A stretch of 64,000 nucleotides of DNA from assembly GCF_964019385.1 (NCBI RefSeq), contig NC_088654.1, positions 16,824,018 through 16,888,017 of the forward strand, read 5' to 3'. The stretch is from Sycon ciliatum (taxonomy: Eukaryota; Porifera; Calcarea; Leucosolenida; Sycettidae). Below the pieces are notes generated by a model. It was not told the DNA's origin. It worked only from the letters and a program-made list of their open reading frames with translations, and ran no database searches. Made by a program: the position numbers and the translations under genes. Positions 10,330 to 22,568 of the stretch are shown here, in pieces. The number at the start of each line of letters is the position of its first letter. The first letter of the stretch is position 1.

Positions 10330-12509
<2,180 letters not shown>

Positions 12510-12510
<1 letters not shown>

Positions 12511-13320
12511 GGCTCTCCATCCGAGTCCATTCCAGTAAAAGAACCCGAAATTCATTTTAACAATGTCAATCGGCTGTTATCAAAGATCACTTGCAAACCC
12601 ACAAAATATGCAGCTTCTTACCGTATTACCGTATTACTCATTGGTTTGAGGAAACGATGAAAACTGGAAAAGTCTGAAGTAAAAGTGACTGTCACCACCA
12701 GGACTCGAACCAGGGTCCTTGGCTTGAGGCCATACCAGCGATGCTCTAACCACAGAGCTACATGTACATCCCGTATTGTGTATAGCTGTCAAGCCTGTCA
12801 TACCATCAGAGACCGTTCAACATTTCCTTCAGACTTCGAAACTCACGAAAACCGTTGCTTGCTGAAGGCTCAACTATTGTATCAGCCAGTTTGATGCCTC
12901 TGGCTCGCTGGCAACACCCAGAAGCTTCCTCTGTGAGAAACTCACGTGGGCCTCGAATTTTCAATACACGTATAACTATTGGCCGCAAGATGTGCTCTCC
13001 GGGTTCGCACACTCCCCAGTAACCCTTGGCGGCCCATATATGGCGGGTATTTCCGGGAGAAACAGTGGAAGAATTTGGTAATTTTTCTGGTACATGAAAT
13101 TTCATACGTGTTGTTAGTTTGACAGCATGAAACAAGGTGGAGGACACTGTGTTCGGAAACCGTGACCTTGCTACAACCATCCACGGTCGGTAGAGCCCCG
13201 GTCCGTTGGGACCATCGGAACCTTATGGGTGTTGAACCCAGTTCTGTACAACATGTGTGAACTATGACAAGGTTTATCTAATACTAGTATTGAACTAGTA
13301 TTGGGTTATGATTATATAAT
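12510..13320. other. Non-coding, contains a tRNA-like SINE remnant
   Basis: Apart from the tRNA-like sequence at 12691-12766 nothing is recognised. Several short ORFs without motifs. Confidence 0.4.
12691..12766 (-). repeat. tRNA-derived SINE-like sequence
   Basis: On the minus strand: A-box-like TAGCTCTGTGG, GAGCATCGC, then a perfect B box GGTTCGAGTCC at tRNA spacing. The acceptor and anticodon stems do not close, so it is not a working tRNA. A related sequence is at 17805-17862. Confidence 0.55.
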
Positions 13321-13324
13321 GGAA

Positions 13325-13430
13325 TTTCATGCAAGTTTGGTACGTGGATAAAGAAATGAATCAGTATTCAAGGAAGTGCCTGCCGTAAGGTTTGTATGGT
13401 TCTGCCAATTATTTCACTGCCCCAAGTTGT
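13325..13430 (-). mobile_element. Fragment of the GGACCGGCGGATTC MITE family
   Basis: Reverse-complement match to the internal part of the elements at 17034-17215 and 28733-28930 (TTTGGTACGTGGATAAAGAAATG, GTAAGGTTTGTATGGTTCTGCCA). Termini are missing. Confidence 0.65.
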
Positions 13431-13442
13431 AAGGATTATCCA

Positions 13443-13740
13443 CCATAGGCTAATACGACCTACATGTATTGTCATACAAAGATTACACAGCACTGAAGCA
13501 AACAAATCTCTTTCCGCTGTTACTCGGACTCTTGGTCATATGCGGTCTGATGAGTGTTATCACACGAGACTCCGAGTAGCAGCGTAAAGAGATTTGTTTG
13601 CTTCATTGCTGTGTAATATTTGTATTACTTGCTCTGTCCACTGAACATTGAGTACTGTAAGCAGCCTGAGGACTTTAGACAACTGTGTATTGTTACACAT
13701 ATAATATTTTATTTAATAGGCTAATACGACCTATTGTCAC
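13443..13740. repeat. 133-bp hairpin between direct repeats
   Basis: 13486-13534 (ATTACACAGCACTGAAGCAA...) pairs with 13570-13618 with few mismatches, forming arms of about 49 bp. The hairpin is bracketed by the direct repeat AGGCTAATACGACCTA at 13446 and 13718. Probably a MITE; superfamily not assigned. Confidence 0.7.
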
Positions 13741-14079
13741 ACAGAGATAGAATTCAATCATTCTTCAATCTTCATGCTATTGATCATTCAATGGGTGGAT
13801 GTCACTGTCCAGTCAAGTGGTATGTGCCAGCCGGCCAAGGACGTTGAAACTCTCGGATGAAACCTAGCAGTTGACGGCAGGTCCATTTGCAGTGGTTGGT
13901 AAGTTGGTAGCTGACTTTAAATCCGTGATTCGATATACATGTACATGTACATCATTTCTTGATGGCAAGGAGGTGAGACAACAAGAGCAATGTGATGACT
14001 GCACAGTGACACAAGCAGGCCATGCCATGCCATGAACTTGCGAACACGCCAGTGATATGTGGTGATGACTGCAGGAGTT

Positions 14080-14292
14080 AGGCATATGCGGATAATGCCG
14101 GCAGAAAAATTGGCAGAATTCGGTACTTCTTCTGGTAAGTTTCATGCATATTTGGTATGTGGATAAAGAAATGGAGCAGAATTCGAGGAATTGCCCGCCA
14201 TAAGGTTTGTATGGTTCGGCCAATTTCATTGCTTTTACCAGAAAAAGTACCGAATTCTGCCAATTTTTCAGCCGACATTATCCGCAAAGGCC
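14080..14292 (-). mobile_element. MITE of the GGACCGGCGGATTC family, rearranged
   Basis: CGGATAATGCCGGCAGAAAAATTGGC at the left and GCCAATTTTTCAGCCGACATTATCCG at the right are inverted; the interior matches the family at 28733-28930 (TGGTATGTGGATAAAGAAATG, GCCATAAGGTTTGTATGG). Ends differ from the standard copies. Confidence 0.65.
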
Positions 14293-14299
14293 TTTAAAC

Positions 14300-15500
14300 A
14301 CTGTGTACTAATACTAGGGATGCATCAGGGGAGTGGATTTAAAATCAGTCCACACCAAGGAATGCAATACAGTCATGTAGATCTACATGTACATGTAGAT
14401 GTGTGCAGAGCTCGGATATCATATGTAGCGATTGAGACTCCCTCGATTTAGGCTCAGGCCTGTGGAGAGTTCATAAAATGCAAATTCAAGTTTCTTGTCG
14501 ATTGAAGAAACCTTTACAAAGCCTTATGATAGTACAAGCCCTGGTCTTGAAATTAGGGACTGAGAAAAGGGCTAAGCAGGTCATTCACAACAATTCCACC
14601 AGGGTTCAGCTTCTCAGGGGAGACAAAAGCAATTCACCGAGCAAGCGCTCCTGCGTTGCGTGCGTGCGTAAAGGGACAAAACCTGAAATATGCTACCGTT
14701 CGACGAGCACACCTGTCACGTCCCAGAAAGCCTGCCGACACCATCCATTCGACATAGGGCTTCGCCGTGTCGTGATCAATACTCAAAGCGCGAGTTCCAA
14801 TGTCGGGAGTAAGCGAATTTCTGAACCGGCAGATGTCCACTTGGACATTGATAGCATCAAGAGTACAATAACCATGGTTTTGTAGAATGTGTACTCTTGA
14901 CAGCATTTTAGAAGCGTTGTGCAGCGTTTCCTGGACCTGCATCGGCATTACTTGGGTTAGTGACACCGAGTGGCAGTGTGCACTGGTCTGTCCTGTTTAA
15001 CCATGTGTAAGGTGGCGATGCGGCTTCTCGAGGACGAACCGGGCAGCACTGGACACGACCTAATCAAAGTGTCGGAAGTAGTTTGTCGCTGCCACGGCTT
15101 TCACTTCAGCCTGTAGCCGGACAACGAAGCATGTCGTGACGATTGAGTTCTGCGTTCCATGGCCTTTTCGACCTCCAGATTTCCTGTTTTCTCGCGCGAG
15201 CCTGAGATTAAAATTATTTTGTCTTGGGCCACATTTTACCATCGACACTCTTGGTAACACCGTCATGGTAATACATGTACTAGTATTGGTGATATTTCTC
15301 CCACTCGGCAACAGATGTGGTAACGGGAACGGCAGCGATTTTATCATCGCTACTCTACCCTGATACAACAAACAGCACCGCCGCACCAAAACGGACTCAG
15401 CGCAGCTGCAAGCCAAGACTACGGACAGTGGCCGCACCGCGCTTCAATGCCGGAACTTGATTATGTGATTATCCGACAATCTCTATGGAGTATGGAGCGA
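14300..15500. other. No gene recognised
   Basis: Several short ORFs, none with motif or splice support. A palindromic ATCTACATGTACATGTAGAT-like run lies at 14379-14400. Confidence 0.4.
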
Positions 15501-15514
15501 GATCCGGCAACCTT

Positions 15515-15545
15515 GCTATAAAAGCACGTCGCCCTCAGGATCTGA
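15515..15545 (+). promoter_or_regulatory. Candidate TATA box
   Basis: GCTATAAAAGC at 15519-15529, upstream of the candidate exon at 15897. No second promoter element is certain. Confidence 0.35.
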
Positions 15546-15896
15546 TTGTTATAAGAGAACTGCAGAGAAGTCACTTCCCTATTCCGTGCAAATCCAGGTT
15601 GTTAGGGAGAAAGAACGCGAACTTACTTTTCACAAACGTGTGCGTGTGGCCTACTTAATTGGCTGAGCTGAGGTACGGCAGGATTACCAGCGAGGCTCAC
15701 ACGTACCCTCTCCAAGAAAGATCAAAACAACAAGGGATCGGTACTGACAACTGACACGACCCACCTAACTCTGAGTGGCTGATACCCAGCCCCTATCGCT
15801 GGCGTGTTCCTCCGAAAAACCTACTACTACTTGGTTTCAAGTAAAAATTCCCCTAGGTGAAAATCGTCGACCGTAAACCGTGCAAAGCCTGGCGAA

Positions 15897-16281
15897 ATGG
15901 CTCAAGACCCGTGTACATGGGCTCGTGTGTTACGGAGTGTGGAGGCGATGGTGGCGGTGCTAGACGGCTCTGATATCGCCGCCACTCCCCCTGCCCTGGC
16001 GTCAGCACGGTTGCGGTCACCCACTGCGTCAGCCGACAGGGTTAAAACAAGGCCAGCAGCCGTGACTGTGCACAGAGGCCAACAACGCCCCGAGCGGAAA
16101 CAATGCCACCTGTCACCAAGCAAAATGGACGCAGACGGAGCAGCAGCAGGCCTGCGTAAGGTTGCGGCATCTCGGACTGGAGCAGAACCGCGGACGCTGC
16201 CATCGCTGCCAAGGACCCTGCAGAAGAGTCGGCGACCGGTTCGGAGCAGGCACATGTCATCTGGCCAACTCGTCACGTTAC
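15897..16281 (+). CDS. Candidate first coding exon, unrecognised protein
   Basis: A GC-rich open frame starts at ATGG (15897) and reaches a strong splice donor at 16282 (TTACTG|GTAAGC), giving 128 codons and phase 1; the ORF would stop at 16379 if unspliced. The predicted protein is Ala/Arg/Ser-rich, without domain, signal peptide or repeats. A TATA-like sequence lies about 370 bp upstream. No downstream exon in matching phase was identified (the IL-17-like ORF at 21019 is in a different phase). It could equally be a GC-rich non-coding segment. Confidence 0.25.
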
Positions 16282-16389
16282 TGGTAAGCCTACTAAGTCT
16301 TGTAGAAGTGAACGATGTTCCGCTATTTCCGCCCTGTCCCCAGTTGTCCGTTGATGGTGTCTGCACTCTGCAACCATAATAATAATTAG

Positions 16390-17030
16390 TGGCGCCCCGG
16401 TCATAGTTCAGCAAGAAAAATGTTTGAAGAAAAGCACAAACATGTTCACAGTGAGCAGCCTTTTATTACGCAATTGCTAGTTGGCCCAAAACGGAGTACA
16501 GCACCGTGCACAGCCACTCGCACTAGATAGTAGATGTCACACACTTATAAGTATTAGTTACACATCACACTTGCTTCGCACTTCACACGGCCAAGTTCGA
16601 CTCTTTCGAGCTTTTGCACCAGGCGCTAGACTTGGGACTCTATCTGACCGTTTGACCTTCGAAACGCAAAACCTCAATATGTACCTCAATATGCACAGCA
16701 ATGACGTACTTCAAAAACTTCCAGAGGCTGCAAAGACTCAGCAGGTACTAGGTACTAGACCCAAGTGCGCCACAGAAGCTCACAAGTCACAACGCGTTAA
16801 CGAAGGACTATCATTACGTCATAATTATGCAGTAAAACCTGTGACTAACGACCACCCTTTGGGGCCAGAGAAAGCGGTGTTAAATTTTAGTGGCAGGTGG
16901 TCCCTAGTTAGAGGTTTGCACCGCACAACCGTAATGAATGTGAGACCGTCCGTGCCTGGCGAAGTGGTCTGTAGACAAGTGTACAATCATTATACTGTAG
17001 TATCAAGCTGGTCGCTAGTCACGGTGGTCC
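16390..17030. other. No gene recognised
   Basis: A 201-codon ORF on the plus strand (16481-17086) has no motif and overlaps the MITE that follows, so it is probably fortuitous. Confidence 0.4.
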
Positions 17031-17033
17031 TAG

Positions 17034-17215
17034 GGACCGGCGGATTCTGCTCGAAAAGGTGGCAGATTCTGCTCGAAAAGCAGTGAAATTGGCAGTACCA
17101 TACAAACCTTATGGCGGGTAATTCCTCGAAGTCTGCTCCATTTTTTTATCCACATACCAAACATGCATGACACTTACCAGAAAAAGTACCGAATTTTTTT
17201 GGCAGAAATAAGACT
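17034..17215 (+). mobile_element. MITE, GGACCGGCGGATTC family (right end degraded)
   Basis: Begins GGGACCGGCGGATTCTGCTC like 28733-28930 and stays collinear with it (CAGTGAAATTGGCAG, CATACAAACCTTATGGCGGG, ACCAGAAAAAGTACCG) until about 17200, where the right TIR is lost. Confidence 0.75.
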
Positions 17216-17800
17216 ATGCCTCACTGTCACTGAAGGTGATCTTTGCTTTGCTTTTCTCGCTGCGGCACTAGTACATCTGCTTCATTGAGAGTGTATTTGA
17301 GACCTGGTGCCGCATTTCACTGACTGAGAGGTGATCGGCAGGACCGCAGGGTCCACTGTACCCAAGCAGAGTTACACAATGTTTATGAACGCTGTCCGCA
17401 TGTTGATCCAATGCAAATGAAAAAGAAGCGAAGCCACATGAGAACGTAACAGAACATAATAGTATAAAGAATAGGCGACAAGGAGACAATAACTTGTATA
17501 GCGATGAATAGTGTTTCTGACGTAGTCCTTACGAAAAAACAGAGAGAATAATAATATTATGGGAAATCTAAATGCAAATTTCCTAATCGATTTTCATGAG
17601 ACATTCATCATTGGAAAGTCGCGTCAACAACAGAAGCTATGCGGGGAAACAACTACTTATACATGTATGTCTGGATGATAGTGCGAATAGGATAGTGCGT
17701 AGTATAAAGGTGAGGTGTGAAAAACAAAACAAAAACTGGGAGAGAATATGCATGTAAAGGTTGCTGGAGTTGAAACGGGAAATCTCTGAAGAAAGAATTG
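17216..17800. other. No gene recognised
   Basis: AT-rich, no ORF with support. Confidence 0.4.
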
Positions 17801-17804
17801 ACTG

Positions 17805-17862
17805 CCACCACCGGGACTCGAACCCTCGTCAGCGATGTTCTACGACTAGAGAGCTACAGTAA
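17805..17862 (-). repeat. tRNA-derived SINE-like remnant
   Basis: Minus strand carries TGTAGCTCTCTAG, AACATCGCTG and the B box GGTTCGAGTCCCGG, parallel to 12691-12766 but shorter in the anticodon region. The adjoining mariner-like MITE inserted at its TA. Confidence 0.5.
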
Positions 17863-18037
17863 AACCTGGTTTAAGCGACCACCCCACGGTGCAAGCAAAG
17901 CCAGGCAGTCGTTAAAGCCAGGTGGTCTTTAGAACCAGGTCCCACAGTGTCTGTGTAGAACTGTCGATGCAGGGGAAAACGGTCGTTAAGAGCAGGTGGT
18001 CGCTAAACACAGAGGTCGCTTACACCAGGTTTTACTG
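17857..18037. mobile_element. Tc1/mariner-like MITE, CAGTAAAACCTGG family
   Basis: Termini CAGTAAAACCTGGTTTAAGC and ACCAGGTTTTACTG, flanked by TA at 17855-17856 and 18038-18039. Contains GCGACC/GGTCGC modules repeated inside. A second, inverted copy lies at 36894-37074. Confidence 0.85.
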
Positions 18038-18049
18038 TATAGTGTAGTC

Positions 18050-18815
18050 ATCATCCCAGCAGCACAGCATGAGAGATTCATGTTTTTTTACTGAACGTTT
18101 TTGAACTTTTCTAAAACCTCGCAGACTCCACGATGCAAAATTTAACTCGGACACAGAGCCAATAATAGATTGTAAAATGGAAGAAAACACGTGGAAACGA
18201 TTTATGAGTACTATCCACGACTGTAACAAGATAATAATAATAAAGTGCTATAACAGGGCACAACACTGGCAAGATACTGAAACACTCAACGACCTGACAC
18301 CTAGCTCTAACACATCTCCAGTGCGCAAACCAACAGCCTTCCAATGGGGGAACTATGTTACTTAGAACGGTTAGGTAGGCCCAGTTACCGCACTTTATGA
18401 CTGCATGCGTTTTATCGTGATGCAGTCATGGACAGTTGCTTCATAACTAGTACCCATGGCACCAGCTAGGGAGAAGTACTTCAATGTGTGTCAGTGTGGT
18501 ACTTCCGTTCGAGCTGAAGTACATGTACAACAATCATGTACTGCAGTACTTGATGACAATGAAATCCGGGGTCCAGAACAGCTGGCCAAGTTGTGCGGAA
18601 CATCTTGAGTGGTCCCGTCGCTGCTCACATACATGTAGGCATGGCGCGACTTTTCCTCTCACCTTGGCTTGGTACATGATGCATGTTTGGATTTAATTAG
18701 GCTGTCATGGTACACCAATGTACATGTACACCTTATTTCAGGTGATACAAGCTATTGTTTTAATCAGTGAAATTGGTCAGAAAATGTTGAGTCACCTCCA
18801 CCATTGCACTGCACT
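18050..18815. other. No gene recognised
   Basis: Only short ORFs. Several TACATGTA palindromes at 18525-18725. Confidence 0.4.
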
Positions 18816-18884
18816 CTTTAGCCGACTAGACCTTCCTGCACACAACCATCACCACTGCGAGGACACTTTCGTAGACGATAATTC

Positions 18885-18915
18885 CTTCATACAGCTGTTT
18901 CGTTAATGCATAGCT
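18885..18915 (-). pseudogene. Broken hammerhead copy in unit 1
   Basis: Keeps GAAA, the ACAGCTGT stem III and the TGAAGG arm, but the CTGATGA core is reduced to CTGA, the cleavage C is A, and the other stem I arm is deleted. Confidence 0.75.
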
Positions 18916-19104
18916 CAGGCAGCGGGTGCATAGTGGGATTTCAAATACACGAAAACGCTACTTCAAAGTACTAATTAGCTCAAAGTAATTGTTTTAAGTG
19001 AATTTCCTGGGAAACCCTTGAAGAACGCCGACTTAGCCGACTAGACCTTCCTGCACAAAACCATCATCACTCCGAGGACACTTCCGTAGACGATACTGAT
19101 AATT

Positions 19105-19154
19105 CCTTCAGACAGCTGTTTCGCTAATGCATGTACATAGCTCATCAGTGAAGG
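19105..19154 (-). ncRNA. Hammerhead ribozyme, type I, minimal stem III
   Basis: On the minus strand, in order: stem I CCTTCA (19154-19149), CTGATGA (19148-19142), stem II GCTA (19141-19138), loop of 11 nt, GCTA complement TAGC (19126-19123), GAAA (19122-19119), stem III palindrome ACAGCTGT (19119-19112), cleavage-site C (19111), stem I TGAAGG (19110-19105). Every invariant core base is present and stem I is a perfect 6 bp. Stem III of 4 bp without a loop suggests cleavage as a dimer, as known for animal retrozymes. Confidence 0.85.
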
Positions 19155-19399
19155 TAGAGATTTTGAATGATTAGATATAGACCACACTGCTATTATTATA
19201 GGGCTTTTCACATACACAACTGGCATACATGTAGCTGATGTGATACCGCGGGAAAAGGAAAATATTGGTCAGAGCCTGCATACTGGCAGCAGGTGCATGT
19301 GGGATCGCAAATACACGAAAACACTTCTTCTAAGTAGTAATCAGTTCAAAGTAGTTATCGAGTGCATTTCCTGGGAAACCCTTGAAGAACGTTTTGTCT

Positions 19400-19982
19400 T
19401 GCAGAGGAGGATCTTGACTGACAGTTAGCTCCAGATTATGCTTCATCAAGTTGAAGGAGGTGGACATTCCAACTCCAACCCCACATCACATCCACCTTCC
19501 CTGCCATGTCGAGGTGACCACTCCTGGAGAAGCGAAAACCATCATCCTTCACTTTCGTGTTATTGGGCAACCTGTCCGTTTGAATCTGCGAAGTAAAATA
19601 AACAACAACAACAACAAAGGCCTTCACAGTAGCCTAGAAAGTGTCATGCATGATTGTTATATCCGGCCATACCCAATCTCCGCCAAATGAATAGCTACTG
19701 ACAGTCTGTCGTACTGAAGTAGCTGTTTCAACCTCGTTTGATCTCATCAGCGGAGCTCAAAGTAATGGACTGAATGGATAGAAATGAAGTCGAGACAATA
19801 GCAAAGCACTTGTATTTCGGAAATGTCGAAACTCGACAGCCTCTTTCTTATACGAGCAATCACGAAGCACTAGAAAACTGGCCCAGCAGGAGACAGCACT
19901 GGAACACATTACTGTACCGACTCCGAGGCATTGAAGACTATTAAGTTCAGGGAAGGTCATTTTGGTGGTGTGCTTTGCCTCC

Positions 19983-20014
<32 letters not shown>

Positions 20015-20640
20015 GTTTACGCATCCGGCTGCCCTAGAACCAGAGAGACTGCCACTGTGGCATGCATACACTGATACAGCAAACATTGTACCTGTCAATG
20101 CAATAACAATGTACAGTGATGCTCAATAAAATCCGATCGCGTGAGCCGCGGTGAGCCATGCACCCTGCACCAGTTCCCATAACAGTGTTGGCAGGTCTAC
20201 GGCTGCACAGCGCCCTTCGTGGCATTGACCGTCACCATGGTCACTTGATCGGACACTGACTGTACGTATTCCAGAGGACCACTACAGCTGTACAATGTTC
20301 AAGGACTCCTGGATGCTGTAAAACCGGAAAGTTTAACAACCAACACGTTTTAAAACGTTCAACGTAGCATTTAAAACGAACGTTTATCGCCATCTGCGAA
20401 GCACAAACTGGCTCTGGGCAGTCGACTCGCTATGAATCATGCTGCTCTTGTCTATCCCTATCTATGCACCACAATTAACTGGCTGGGACAATCGACTCGC
20501 CATGATCAGCCATGGTGATGCTCCTCTCGCCTCTCGGTCACACCCCCTGTAATCATAGTCTCACAGTTTCTCGCGCACACTCGCTGGTGTTAACCCTTCC
20601 TTTCTTTTCACTTTGCTGACTCGCACGGCTCTATCTTTTG
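19400..20640. other. Non-coding with a CTG repeat
   Basis: Contains (CTG)n at about 19985-20013 (10 units) and a diverged dispersed repeat at 20134-20262 with short ends CCGATC..GATCGG. No gene is supported. Confidence 0.4.
20134..20262. repeat. Diverged dispersed repeat (partner of 9455-9590)
   Basis: Same ordered blocks as the copy near 9.5 kb; ends TCCGATC / GATCGGA are inverted. Confidence 0.5.
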
Positions 20641-20649
20641 TTTTTTTGG

Positions 20650-20852
20650 TGCGCGTTTTTGGCCGTGATGCCGAGACCTCAGGTCGGCAGAGCCATCAAT
20701 GCCAATGGCGATTCAATGCCCCACCATCACTGCTGCGTCTCGGTGCAGCCCCTGCTCAATAGTTGTCACGTTTGTCCTAGTCTCAGTACCATTGTCTTTC
20801 TTTATTATTTTCGAGCTGGGAATGTGAACATAGTAAAAATAAATAAAAAAGT
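20650..20852 (+). mobile_element. 3' end of a non-LTR/SINE-like element, copy 1
   Basis: GTTTTTGGCCGTGATGCCGA onward matches 27163-27345 nearly base for base, ending in TAGTAAAAATAAATAAAAAA. The A-rich tail and variable 5' truncation are typical of LINE 3' ends or SINEs. This copy has an extra 15 bp (CCAATGGCGATTCAA) absent from copy 2. Confidence 0.75.
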
Positions 20853-21018
20853 GCACAGACTACAGTACTATAGAGTATAGTGTAGTAGTGCAACGCCAAA
20901 GCATTGCCATGGCAACGTACGTGAATTCTCATTATCGATCAATGACACTACACTGTATAACGAACTGAAATAATAAAAACCAAACCAAACCAAACTGTAT
21001 CTCTCTTCTTGTGCCCCG

Positions 21019-21546
21019 ATGCAGACAGTCCTGGTCACGGTATGGTTGTCAATAATGTCATCCAGCCTAGCCACTGACGTCATGCCTACGCCCAGCAGCA
21101 GCAGCTCCGCCACGGGTGCGAGCGGTGACGGCGCCGCCAGCACTAGCAATGTCCAGGATCAAGAGCAGCAGCAGTGCTCCTCGTCGTCGCCGGGGGAGAC
21201 AGACTCAAGTCACGTGACCGTGAACGCCAGCGAGCTGGGCTGGGAGTGTCAGACGTGCTGCACATCGCTGCGCATGCCCGACACGCCGCCCGACATGAGC
21301 CCCGGCTGCGAGTTTAAATACGAGTGTGCCGAGCCGGACTGCAGTCGAATACCCAGCGTGTACTACGAAGCGCGGCTGGTCTCGGGCAACGGCAGGTGCG
21401 CTGTGAACAACACGTTCGGCTCGTGCCGTCCGCAGGAGTACTACATTATCGGACAGAAGCTGAAGCGCAATAGACGCACGGGCCTGGTGCGCCTCAAGTC
21501 CGTTCAAATACCAGTGGTGGTTGGGTACACGTGCAAACTGGATTGA
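21019..21546 (+). CDS. IL-17-like secreted cysteine-knot protein
   Basis: A 175-residue ORF. Residues 1-20 look like a signal peptide (VLVTVWLSIM core, Ala-Thr cut), 21-70 are a Ser/Gly/Gln-rich linker, and 75-175 form a Cys-rich domain. The end of the domain has the IL-17 order: C-x5-C-x4-C then SRIPSVYYEAR (109-119), two further Cys (127, 136), a strand I-I-G-Q-K-L-K-R-N, then V-R-L-K-S-V-Q-I-P-V-V-V-G-Y-T-C near the C-terminus. IL-17s carry R-x-P-x-x-x-x-E-A and V-x-V-x-C-T-C at these positions; here Leu replaces the usual Cys after E-A-R, and Tyr the first Cys of C-T-C. An N-x-T sequon is at 130. The ORF may be the only coding exon; the ATG lies in a pyrimidine-rich, acceptor-like context, so an upstream exon is possible. 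Role as an extracellular cytokine is inferred from family. Confidence 0.6.
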   Translation: MQTVLVTVWLSIMSSSLATDVMPTPSSSSSATGASGDGAASTSNVQDQEQQQCSSSSPGETDSSHVTVNASELGWECQTCCTSLRMPDTPPDMSPGCEFKYECAEPDCSRIPSVYYEARLVSGNGRCAVNNTFGSCRPQEYYIIGQKLKRNRRTGLVRLKSVQIPVVVGYTCKLD

Positions 21547-21626
21547 GCTACATCGCTAGAACCATACTTTTGTAATTTTTAAAATTATTAGGATGCTTTG
21601 CCTTACAGCAGGGCCGGGTGACATTG

Positions 21627-21752
21627 AAATCACCATGGCAACTGGAATTCGCCTAGCAGCCAGGTAACCACTCAAATTATCACCACGGTAACTTTAATTC
21701 GCCTCGCGGCCACGTAATCGTTCAAATTTTCACCGTGGCAACAAGACATTCT
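21627..21752. repeat. Short tandem duplication, about 50 bp unit
   Basis: ACCATGGCAACTGGAATTCGCC..AACCACTCAAATT, then ACCACGGTAACTTTAATTCGCC..AATCGTTCAAATT, then CACCGTGGCAAC. Lies just downstream of the IL-17-like ORF. Confidence 0.7.
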
Positions 21753-22017
21753 TTGCCCGGGCAAGCAGACACAATGCGGCACCAGGGAGTACTGGTGTGG
21801 ATGATATTCTATTGGAAATCTTGTGCACTATGCTAGGAGTGTCACTGGTCCCATGCTCTTGAAAGCATGTGCACTTTAGGATTTTGGCAAAGCACTTTTT
21901 GGATTACTTGATTGCTAAATGCACACACATCCTCACAAGACTCTCTGAACTCCACTATTTAAATCTAAAATATACTTCAGTAGTACTGCAGATGATGGTG
22001 AGCCAAGGAACACATTT

Positions 22018-22123
22018 GTAACATGGAAATTGTGGGCACAAGTTATGCGATGTCTGACCGTTCAAAACCTGGTTTAGTTGGTGGACTCGACCGCATAACT
22101 TGTGCCCACAATTTCCATGTTAC
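22018..22123. repeat. Perfect 32-bp inverted repeat, 42-bp loop
   Basis: 22018-22049 (GTAACATGGAAATTGTGGGC...) is exactly complementary to 22092-22123. No terminal duplication was identified. Perfect arms imply a recent origin. Confidence 0.9.
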
Positions 22124-22129
22124 ATATTT

Positions 22130-22560
22130 GTTATAGTGTTCGAATTTTCAGGTTTGCATCTTGAGAAACTGAATGCCAAAGAAGTGGAAATCATCCACAG
22201 GTCTGGGCCGGGGCTGAAAATGAGACTTTTCATTGACAAATTTCTGAGAGAAAAGAGGTTTGGGTGGACACACCCATTTAAAGAATTTCTGAGAGTAGTA
22301 CAATGTTCCACCCCCCCACCTCTCCCCCTCATTCCACCACCTCCAGGGAGGAGAGAATCTTGGCGCATATCACAGGAACTGGCCATGTATGAGTGAAGAA
22401 CTGATACACTGTAGGCTGTATACGGCAGAAACATGTTGTGACTCGTAGCACTACACTGAACCGTACACACACACCTTGGTCCTTGGTAACACTGCCATCA
22501 AATGGTCACGTGTCCCCTGTGCAGGGGTCGACAGCACTGAGTTCAGCATTGGACCCAGAA
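22130..22560. other. No gene recognised
   Basis: Short ORFs only; may include the 3' UTR of the RTE-like LINE on the minus strand. Confidence 0.4.
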
Positions 22561-22568
22561 ACGCCGCT

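Larger units (their letters stand above)
18819..19391 (-). mobile_element. Retrozyme-like tandem repeat with hammerhead
   Basis: Two direct units. Unit 2 is 19034-19391 (358 bp). Unit 1 is 18819-19027, collinear with unit 2 but lacking about 138 bp that correspond to 19147-19284, including half of the ribozyme. Shared blocks: TAGCCGACTAGACCTTCCTG, CGTAGACGATA, ATTCCTTCA, ACAGCTGTTTCG, then AATACACGAAAAC, TTTCCTGGGAAACCCTTGAA. Unit length and a hammerhead with minimal stem III fit the small animal retrozymes. No protein is encoded; mobilisation by other elements in trans is inferred. Confidence 0.7.

Noticed and set aside
12691-12766. Functional tRNA gene
   Set aside because: Internal A and B boxes are present, but acceptor and anticodon stems do not form.
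13540-13580. Hammerhead-like CTGATGAG..CACACGAGAC
   Set aside because: Stem II is plausible but the invariant GAAA is GAGA and stem I does not pair; it lies in the loop of a MITE-like hairpin.
15902-16414. 170-codon minus ORF opposite the candidate exon
   Set aside because: Likely a GC-rich shadow; no splice sites or motif on that strand.
19719-19752. Second minus-strand hammerhead-like core (CTGATGA, GAAAC)
   Set aside because: Both core words are present but stem II has G-U pairs, stem III is incomplete and stem I does not pair. Possibly a decayed relative of the nearby retrozyme, not claimed.
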